Assembly: GCA_030024065.1 (NCBI GenBank)
Contig: JASEIE010000294.1
Location: 1-5,024 of the forward strand
DNA length: 5,024 nt
Direction of reading: 5' to 3'
Source: Thermodesulfobacteriota bacterium
GTDB taxonomy: Bacteria > Desulfobacterota > BSN033 > UBA1163
Shown here: positions 1-5,024 of the stretch, one piece after another
How positions within the stretch are numbered: the stretch's first letter is position 1
Layout: the number at the start of each line of letters is the position of its first letter
Position numbers and translations under genes: made by a program
Notes under the pieces: model-generated
Database searches by the model: none
Told to the model about the DNA's origin: nothing
Seen by the model: the letters and a program-made list of their open reading frames with translations, nothing else

Positions 1-9
1 ACCTTCTGG

Positions 10-30
10 ATGCCGGATCAAGTCCGGCAT
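10..30. repeat. Short perfect palindromic repeat (hairpin)
   Basis: The arms ATGCCGGA (10-17) and TCCGGCAT (23-30) are perfect reverse complements around the loop TCAAG, giving an 8-bp GC-rich stem. The core resembles dispersed intergenic palindromes seen in many bacterial genomes; this is from memory and was not searched. It might also end transcription of a gene upstream of the window, but no T-run follows the right arm, so a standard intrinsic terminator is not supported. Confidence 0.6.
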
Positions 31-101
31 GACGGAAAACGCTGTTTATGGACAGACAATAATTAATATCGAAAAATCGCTCAATTTAGGTAAAAGATAC
101 C

Positions 102-111
102 AACAATTGTT
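102..111. promoter_or_regulatory. 10-bp palindrome, possible operator
   Basis: AACAATTGTT is a perfect 10-bp palindrome about 53 bp upstream of the -35 box of the gene 1 promoter. Symmetry and position fit a dimeric regulator site, but there is no second copy in the window and AT-rich palindromes of this length can arise by chance. Confidence 0.15.
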
Positions 112-164
112 AGAAAGATCAAGAAATGGTTACTGATGGTCTTCGAATCTGTCGATGATTTTGT

Positions 165-191
165 TTGACATCTTAATTTCAGTTCTATAAT
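165..191 (+). promoter_or_regulatory. Sigma70-type promoter for gene 1
   Basis: A perfect -35 hexamer TTGACA (165-170) and a perfect -10 hexamer TATAAT (186-191) face gene 1. The spacer is 15 bp, shorter than the usual 16-18. Transcription would start near 198, giving a 5' leader of about 80 nt. No strong hairpin is visible in that leader. It is the best promoter match in the window and the likely driver of gene 1 and possibly of both genes. Confidence 0.6.
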
Positions 192-280
192 GTTTTGATA
201 ATAAAAAGGTTATTCATTTAATCTAAGCCAAACTCCTGATAACAGACATTTCATAGCTTCATCCTGGAAAGGAGAGGGGT

Positions 281-1783
281 ATGTTGGCTAAGAAAATATT
301 GGCTATTATATTTTGTTCCATCTTTTTTTCTGTTTTTGGAGTTGTATGTGCTGAAACTCCTTTTGAAAAAGGCTTAAAGGAGTTTAAAGACGAGAACTTT
401 GAGGAGGCTCTCGAACTTTTTTTAGAAGCCAGGAAGATCGATCCCTCCTCCTCACAGGTAGCCTTCTTCCTCGGGATTACCTACAAACACCTCCAGAATT
501 ATAAAGGAGCCATCCCTTTCCTGAGAGATGCCGTCACCCTCACCCCTAAAATCAAAGAGGCCCTGCCAGAGTTAATCGACGTTCTTTATCTAACCAATCA
601 ATTAGAAGAGGCAAAGAAATGGATCGAGGTTGGAGAAAAGGAGGAGGTTTTCCCCGCCCGGATGCAATTCCTAAAAGGGTTGGCCCTGGCAAAAGAAGGG
701 AAGACAAGGGAGGCGATTTCTGCATTCGAGAAGGCGAAGGAGTTGGATAAAAATCTCGCCCAGTCAGCAGATTTCCATATTGCCAATGCCCTTGTCAAGG
801 AGGGAAGGCTAAAAGAAGCAAGGGACCGTTTCAGGTTTACATTGTCTATTGATCCAACTACAGAAATGGGTTTATATGCAAGAGATTATGAAAAGTACTT
901 AACAGCAAAGATCGAAAGGGAGAAACCCTGGAGATTGAGCGTGGGAATGGCCTATAAATTCGATACCAATGTCGTCCTGAGACCCACCTCAGGACCTGTT
1001 AGAGACATGGTATCGAATGAGAAGGATCATATCCTCAATAATTCATTGAGGATTGGATATACGGCTCCTTTTTCTTTTAAATCCCCTTTCAATCTCTCCT
1101 TCCAGTACTCCTTGTATTCAGACACCTACGCCGACCTGACGTCATATCAATCATTTAACTCAAACATCAGCGCCGTCCCGGGCTATAATTTCGGAAAGGT
1201 TACCTTAAGCGTGCCTATGGTATACGGTTATAATTGGTTGAAGAGAAGAAGCTATATGAATCTTAAAGGCATTGAACCCACTTTCAGGTTTATGACCGGT
1301 GAGAACAGCATAGGGGAAGTCTCGGTCGGATATTATCGAAAAGGATATCTTCAAAGGCCCATCAGCGATGATGAAGACAGGGATGCATATAACCGGGCCG
1401 CAATTTTTGGTTGGACCTACTTCCTGAGGGGGGGAGAGGGCCTGATTAACATTAAATATTCACCCTCTAAAGAGAATGCCGACGGCAGGAACTGGGACTA
1501 CACCCAGCATCGATTCAGCGGCAACCTCCTCTATCCCCTTATTCGGTCATTCAAACTTCAACTCTCGGCGGAATCAATCTTTACGGATTATTCAAACAGA
1601 CACACCGTATTCTTAAAGAAGAGAGCCGATAATATCTATTCAGGGTCGTTTGCCCTCATATACAGTCTCTTTAAAAATCTGGATGCCGTAGCAAATTATA
1701 CTTATTCGAGAGACATTTCGAACATTCAGATATACGATTACAAGAGGCATGTCGTTTCCGTAGGCCTGGAATTCAGGTATTAA
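281..1783 (+). CDS. TPR-repeat outer-membrane beta-barrel protein, Slam-like
   Basis: This is probably an outer-membrane protein with a periplasmic TPR domain and a C-terminal barrel. Residues 1-24 form a Sec signal peptide with a likely cut at VCA/E (24/25); the cysteine at 23 lacks a proper lipobox. About five TPR units follow (roughly 26-57, 58-91, a degenerate 92-121, 126-157, 160-193). Residues 217-500 read as alternating amphipathic strands that I count by eye as 14, beginning WRLSVGMAYKFDTN and ending VGLEFRY, a typical terminal BAM signal with a final aromatic residue. The mature protein has no cysteine. Length and domain order match Slam translocators (about 490 aa: TPRs plus a 14-strand barrel). 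Alternatives are a PgaA-like polysaccharide porin, although those are much longer, or another TPR-barrel family. The start is supported by AAGGAG (269-274) six bases before ATG. The next gene lies 133 bp downstream on the same strand. TPR plus barrel is near certain; Slam function is inference. Confidence 0.85.
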   Translation: MLAKKILAIIFCSIFFSVFGVVCAETPFEKGLKEFKDENFEEALELFLEARKIDPSSSQVAFFLGITYKHLQNYKGAIPFLRDAVTLTPKIKEALPELIDVLYLTNQLEEAKKWIEVGEKEEVFPARMQFLKGLALAKEGKTREAISAFEKAKELDKNLAQSADFHIANALVKEGRLKEARDRFRFTLSIDPTTEMGLYARDYEKYLTAKIEREKPWRLSVGMAYKFDTNVVLRPTSGPVRDMVSNEKDHILNNSLRIGYTAPFSFKSPFNLSFQYSLYSDTYADLTSYQSFNSNISAVPGYNFGKVTLSVPMVYGYNWLKRRSYMNLKGIEPTFRFMTGENSIGEVSVGYYRKGYLQRPISDDEDRDAYNRAAIFGWTYFLRGGEGLINIKYSPSKENADGRNWDYTQHRFSGNLLYPLIRSFKLQLSAESIFTDYSNRHTVFLKKRADNIYSGSFALIYSLFKNLDAVANYTYSRDISNIQIYDYKRHVVSVGLEFRY

Positions 1784-1794
1784 AAGCGCTTGGA

Positions 1795-1856
1795 TCAGGC
1801 CTGAAGGCCTGAGTTACGTACCTTTATCAAACTGTAACTCAAGGCTTTAGCCTTGA
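1795..1856. repeat. Double-hairpin inverted repeat between the two genes
   Basis: Two 23-nt arms (1795-1817 and 1834-1856) flank a 16-nt spacer and are reverse complements at 18 of 23 positions. Each arm also folds on itself: TCAGGCC/GGCCTGA with loop TGAA (1795-1812), and TCAAGGC/GCCTTGA with loop TTTA (1839-1856). The perfect inner pair GAGTTAC (1811-1817) and GTAACTC (1834-1840) joins them. The element can therefore form one long stem or two hairpins. Of the five differences between arms, four form two compensated base-pair swaps and one lies in the loop. It resembles a REP/BIME-type element. It could attenuate read-through or protect the gene 1 mRNA 3' end. No clear U-tract marks it as a standard terminator. 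Confidence 0.75.
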
Positions 1857-1884
1857 TGATGGGGTTTTGATTTAAGTCGTTATG

Positions 1885-1890
1885 TATAAT
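1885..1890 (+). promoter_or_regulatory. Possible -10 box of a gene 2 promoter
   Basis: A perfect TATAAT lies 26 bp before the gene 2 start, just after the inverted repeat. No good -35 hexamer sits 15-19 bp upstream, and the upstream TG directly abuts the hexamer instead of leaving the one-base gap of an extended -10. If real, transcription would begin near 1897 and leave a very short leader of about 20 nt carrying the ribosome site. Weak support. Confidence 0.3.
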
Positions 1891-1916
1891 TTTGACAAAA
1901 CCGGAGGGAGGTATTT

Positions 1917-4673
1917 ATGAAAAGAGCTTTCATATTCTTCGGAATATTGCTCCTTTTCGCCGCCAATATTGCCCTTGCCGCCCCTGTCGGGAAAGTCACC
2001 TACGTGGAAGGCAAGGTGGATGTTCTAAAACCCGGCAAAACGGTTGCCACTCCAGTCAGCCGAGGAGACCTTGTTGATGTGGGTGATATCTACAGGGCCA
2101 AGAGCAACAGTAGGGCTGAGATTACGTTTATTAACAAGAATATTCTGAGGATTGCGCAGAATACACGTACGGAGATTCAGGAATACACGGTTGAGGCGGA
2201 TCGAAGCAAAGGAATTATCAGGTTACATCGGGGTAAGGTTCAGGCGATAGCGGCAACGGAGTTTGTTAAGAGGGTGGCGGCTTTTGCCGAGGGCAACAAG
2301 CTTGAGATTCACACGCCGAATGCAGTGGCAGGGGTCAGGGGAACCACTTTAGGTGTTTCATACGAGGCAGGGGTAACTTGGGTATTATGTATAGGTGGTT
2401 TTGTTTATGCCTTTAATCCGGCGAATCCATCGATCGTGGTTATCATTCCTGCAGGGGCTATCTCTTATGTCTCTAGCGACGATCCTCCAACGCAACCCAT
2501 AAAAGTGGGAGCAGGTTACCTTCAGCAATATCTTATCCCTTGGGAATTGTTAGAAAGGAGGGAAAACATTTGGCAAACGGGTGGAGTTACAGGAGGTTTT
2601 ACTGTTTCTCTACTTTCAAGCACAGCTCCTCAATTTGGTCCTGATTTATCCACAATCAATTTTACTCTTTTAAGTAATATTCAAGCCACCCTTTTTTACC
2701 GATTTGATGGAGGGGATTGGGTTTCTTCATCGTCCGGTCAAGTGAGCCTCACGGATGTTTCGGATGGTATTTATACATTTGAATATAATGCGAAAGATTC
2801 TTTAGGAAATACAACGCCAACCAACTCATTATCATTTGATCTAAGACGATATACTCTTTTTGGGTATGTACATAATAACGGTGGTGTTTTATCGGGTGAT
2901 GCTGATCCTATGTATAGTGCAATTGCAGAGATTTACAATCAAAATTGGGGTGGATGGAAGATTTCATACAGTATTGGAGGGACTCCTCCAAAAGTGATGG
3001 AGGAGTTTCCAATGGTTGCAGGAGGGATGTCCTTTAGGGGCGAAGGCGAGGAGGGCTATTGGTTATCCAAGATGAATGTTATTGCAACAGGGTCTGAGGT
3101 CGGCAGTCTACTTCTTGGTGCATCAAACTTTACTAATTTAACGCAAACCAGTTTGGGGAGAGGAACAGGAGTGGTTGGAGGAACATATGATGGAGAGACC
3201 TGGCAGGTAATAGAGCAGGGTTTGGGCACATTCTCTTCAACGCCTCTTCAATTTGGAAACAGAGTATATAGTGATTTAATCTATTACGATGGGGGGCCGG
3301 ATGCTTATGGATCCCTTACAGGTTTAATGGGAGGCACATCCTCTCTGTGGACAGCAATAGAGGCGAGCCCAGCCTCTGTAACAATCATAGGAGAGAGGCA
3401 GATTTTTATGGAGGGGTCTCCTTACATTTGGTGGAGCGGTGTATTTAGAGGGACAGAGGATGCTGAAACCCCTGGTCTTAAAATTAAATACCCAATTATC
3501 ACTTCCGATAAAGGTGCCTATGGTGGATTTCTTGTAGGGACAGATTTAGAAGATAATACCATGGAAGGGAGATTTGTGGGTCTCTATATAGATCCAAGTG
3601 GAAATGCTGGCTATTTAAAAGGAAGTCTAACAGGAACAACCTATCCCGACATCAATATGTTCGAAATGGGCGGGAGAATATATCCGATTCAAATTCTCAG
3701 TAGCACAGGAATTGATCCTGAGGAAATTTATTTCTATAGAAATGTTATTAAAGTGAGGGGACCAGACTCGGACGGAGAAGGAGGACTTGTTTTAGCAGGC
3801 AATTTCCTTAATGATTCTGGGGAAACCATAGGAGATATTTATTTAGACACGGATAATTCTAAAAAGAGAGAAGTTTACCTTTCTGGAAATTATACTGCGG
3901 ACAAACAGGAGCTGGCTATATGGCGGACTAAGGTATTCGGAACATATACAGAATCAATATCTGATACATGGAGTCTCTCAACCACATCGAAGGAAAGTGA
4001 TTATCGCTCTGGAACTGAGACTACAGGCACGAAGTGGTCCGATGGCAAGATTTATGGTTCAACCCTTGGCTATGGGGCTACTTTGGGTGCAAATATTAAT
4101 TCTGATACTATACCTCCTTCCACATGGATAAGCGTTGGGGAAACCATTGGTACATACGAGGGTATGAATTGGCAGGCCATTCAAGTTGGGATAAACCTTG
4201 AGACAAGTAGATTTCTTGCTATGACCCAGACCATTGAAGGCATGGCAAAGCTTCAACAATTGAACATCCCATGCGTTGAGATTGGAAGGACTGACCTTAA
4301 AGGATCTAAGAGCAAAGGTGGTAATAGTATAGATTTGTCGTCAGGATCATATAGAATTAAAGATGTGATCTTCTTTGCTCCAAATAGCGGGGAAAAACCA
4401 TTCATCTGGGCAACAGGTAATGTATATGGGGCCTATGCTGGAAATCCAGAGGATCTTCGTATTCCTTTAACAGGCTCTAATGGGATTACCTCAACATTCC
4501 ATGTAAATAAATGGAGTGATAACAAATGGCTTTCGACTATTAAAAATGGAGAGTCACCTTATGGAATTGGTTCTTATCCAGGATCATTTAGCTTCGGGGG
4601 TGCAGGCGCTGGAACCTATACAGGTACAACATCCGGAACCTTCATCGGCACTGCAGCAGGAGTGGCAAAGTAG
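1917..4673 (+). CDS. Secreted FecR-domain protein with Ig-like and glycine-rich beta-repeat passenger
   Basis: A large exported protein of unknown function. Residues 1-21 form a signal peptide (cut near ALA/APVGK). Residues 24-200 are a FecR domain, with the opening GKVTYVEGKVDVLKPG, a GD-x-YRAKSNSRAEI stretch and the characteristic TPNAVAGVRGTTLGV (133-147). Residues about 226-310 look Ig-like (YRFDGGDW, DGIYTFEYNAKDSLGN). Residues about 311-918 are glycine-, aromatic- and Thr/Ser-rich beta-repeat sequence. A GTY(D/E)G..WQ.I..G motif occurs at 422-435 and 745-758, and KWSDxK at 706-711 and 865-870. The end is GTYTGTTSGTFIGTAAGVAK. There is no C-terminal aromatic barrel signal, sortase motif or lipobox. 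In sigma regulation FecR domains belong to inner-membrane proteins, but this protein has no TM anchor after the signal peptide and no sigma-factor neighbour, so a structural or surface role is likelier. GGAGGGAGG (1903-1911) fixes the start, five bases before ATG. It follows the TPR-barrel gene and may be its cargo. Base composition drops sharply after the FecR region. Confidence 0.85.
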   Translation: MKRAFIFFGILLLFAANIALAAPVGKVTYVEGKVDVLKPGKTVATPVSRGDLVDVGDIYRAKSNSRAEITFINKNILRIAQNTRTEIQEYTVEADRSKGIIRLHRGKVQAIAATEFVKRVAAFAEGNKLEIHTPNAVAGVRGTTLGVSYEAGVTWVLCIGGFVYAFNPANPSIVVIIPAGAISYVSSDDPPTQPIKVGAGYLQQYLIPWELLERRENIWQTGGVTGGFTVSLLSSTAPQFGPDLSTINFTLLSNIQATLFYRFDGGDWVSSSSGQVSLTDVSDGIYTFEYNAKDSLGNTTPTNSLSFDLRRYTLFGYVHNNGGVLSGDADPMYSAIAEIYNQNWGGWKISYSIGGTPPKVMEEFPMVAGGMSFRGEGEEGYWLSKMNVIATGSEVGSLLLGASNFTNLTQTSLGRGTGVVGGTYDGETWQVIEQGLGTFSSTPLQFGNRVYSDLIYYDGGPDAYGSLTGLMGGTSSLWTAIEASPASVTIIGERQIFMEGSPYIWWSGVFRGTEDAETPGLKIKYPIITSDKGAYGGFLVGTDLEDNTMEGRFVGLYIDPSGNAGYLKGSLTGTTYPDINMFEMGGRIYPIQILSSTGIDPEEIYFYRNVIKVRGPDSDGEGGLVLAGNFLNDSGETIGDIYLDTDNSKKREVYLSGNYTADKQELAIWRTKVFGTYTESISDTWSLSTTSKESDYRSGTETTGTKWSDGKIYGSTLGYGATLGANINSDTIPPSTWISVGETIGTYEGMNWQAIQVGINLETSRFLAMTQTIEGMAKLQQLNIPCVEIGRTDLKGSKSKGGNSIDLSSGSYRIKDVIFFAPNSGEKPFIWATGNVYGAYAGNPEDLRIPLTGSNGITSTFHVNKWSDNKWLSTIKNGESPYGIGSYPGSFSFGGAGAGTYTGTTSGTFIGTAAGVAK

Positions 4674-4696
4674 CAAGTGTTTCCTCACTAAGTAGT

Positions 4697-4728
4697 CCAT
4701 TTCGTAAATAGGGTGCCGTATGAAATGG
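4697..4728 (+). terminator. Stem-loop just after gene 2, possible terminator
   Basis: CCATTTCGTA (4697-4706) pairs with 4719-4728 (ending GAAATGG) over ten base pairs, one a G-U wobble, around a 12-nt loop. It starts 23 bases after the gene 2 stop, where a terminator is expected. The stem is AT-rich and is followed by a C-run instead of a U-run, so it is not a canonical intrinsic terminator; it could stabilise the mRNA end. Confidence 0.3.
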
Positions 4729-4735
4729 CCCCCCG

Positions 4736-4816
4736 AAATCCCTCCCTACCTCCCTTTACGAAAGGGAGGTGAAAATCAAGTCCCCCCCTTTGAAAAAGGG
4801 GGGAGAGGGGGGATTT
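4736..4816. repeat. C/G-rich palindromic repeat element with two nested hairpins
   Basis: Outer arms 4736-4757 and 4795-4816 are complementary at 17 of 22 positions, with three further G-U pairs possible in RNA. Two alternative inner hairpins exist: ACCTCCCTTT/AAAGGGAGGT around ACG (4748-4770, a perfect 10-bp stem) and CCCCCCTTT/AAAGGGGGG around GAA (4783-4803, a perfect 9-bp stem). The logic of one long stem or two hairpins matches the element between the genes, although the sequence differs. It resembles dispersed intergenic repeats of environmental proteobacteria and Nitrospirota (from memory). No coding potential is apparent. Confidence 0.65.
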
Positions 4817-4855
4817 GAAAATGGTTAATCTCAACTATGCTTTATAAAATCTCCC

Positions 4856-5012
4856 CTAACCCATCTTTGCCTGTCTATGACAGGAAAAGGATTACCAAAG
4901 AGGGGGAAATATTTCTCCTCCCTTTGGTCTCCGACCCAGCCTCCGGCTCAGAAGAGCCTCTGGCTCGGAGAGAGCGGTCTCTGACCCGGAGGGCAAAGGG
5001 GGGAGGGTTTAG
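4856..5012. repeat. Large compound palindromic element
   Basis: Outer complementary blocks are CTAACCC (4856-4862) with GGGTTTAG (5005-5012, one bulge) and CTTTGCC (4865-4871) with GGCAAAG (4992-4998, perfect). Inside are three hairpins: CCTGTC/GACAGG (4870-4884); ACCAAAG/CTTTGGT (4894-4928, with an imperfect G-rich/C-rich interior around AAATATTT); and 4929-4970, where CTCCGA, CCAG and GGCTC pair with GAGCC, CTGG and TCGGAG around the loop AGAA. A near-direct repeat GGTCTCCGACCC / GGTCTCTGACCC (4926-4937, 4976-4987) brackets the last hairpin. No open frame of note is present. It looks like a non-coding repeat or a MITE-like insertion and may continue past the window edge. Confidence 0.5.
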
Positions 5013-5024
5013 ATGCGGATGGGG

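Noticed and set aside
105..117. 13-nt sequence AATTGTTAGAAAG repeated at 2545-2557
   Set aside because: One exact 13-nt match between two places in a 5-kb AT-leaning sequence is quite possible by chance, and one copy is inside coding sequence.
281..352. Lipoprotein reading of the gene 1 signal peptide using the cysteine at residue 23
   Set aside because: The residue before the cysteine is valine, where a lipobox needs G, A or S; VCA/E is a good signal peptidase I site.
598..798. 66-codon open frame on the minus strand
   Set aside because: It lies wholly inside the TPR region of gene 1, antisense to it, with no family resemblance; a shadow of the real gene.
1784..1916. Canonical intrinsic terminator between the two genes
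   Set aside because: The stems are present, but only a weak TTTT lies some distance after them, following GATGATGGGG; co-transcription of both genes remains possible.
1892..2077. 61-codon plus-strand open frame overlapping the start of gene 2
   Set aside because: It is out of frame with the clear signal peptide and FecR domain, and the strong ribosome site fits the ATG at 1917.
2554..2561. Strong Shine-Dalgarno-like AAAGGAGG inside gene 2, suggesting an internal start
   Set aside because: No ATG or GTG follows at a suitable distance in the gene's frame; the codons encode an ordinary linker after the FecR domain.
4059..4259. 66-codon open frame on the minus strand
   Set aside because: Antisense to the passenger of gene 2, with no recognisable features.
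5001..5015. GGGAGGG followed by ATG at 5013, a possible start of a further gene
   Set aside because: Only a few bases remain in the window and the purine run belongs to the palindromic element, so a gene start cannot be supported.

Overview
The window reads as part of a Gram-negative bacterial chromosome. Both genes encode exported proteins, and the first ends in a typical outer-membrane beta-barrel. Base composition is moderate and the spacers are full of palindromic repeats. The pairing of a TPR-barrel protein with a large FecR-domain protein suggests an environmental Nitrospirota- or Desulfobacterota-like lineage. That placement comes from memory of family style, so it is weak. There are no RNA genes, CRISPR arrays, transposase genes or insertion sequences.

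Layout. Positions 1-280 are non-coding. They hold a short palindromic repeat (10-30), a 10-bp palindrome (102-111) and a strong sigma70-type promoter (165-191). Gene 1 (281-1783, +) encodes a 500-aa protein with a signal peptide, about five TPR repeats and a barrel of about 14 strands. Positions 1784-1916 hold an elaborate double-hairpin inverted repeat (1795-1856) and a possible second promoter. Gene 2 (1917-4673, +) encodes a 918-aa secreted protein with a signal peptide, a FecR domain, an Ig-like domain and a long glycine-rich, beta-repeat passenger. Positions 4674-5024 contain no gene; they hold a stem-loop and two large palindromic repeat elements.

How the genes may work together. Gene 1 has the size and domain order of the Slam (type XI secretion) outer-membrane translocators: periplasmic TPRs followed by a barrel of about 14 strands. 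Gene 2, immediately downstream on the same strand, encodes a large exported beta-rich protein and is the obvious candidate partner or cargo. The working hypothesis is a two-gene export or surface-display system with an unusual FecR-headed substrate. The domain layout is visible in the sequence; the translocator-cargo relationship is inference.
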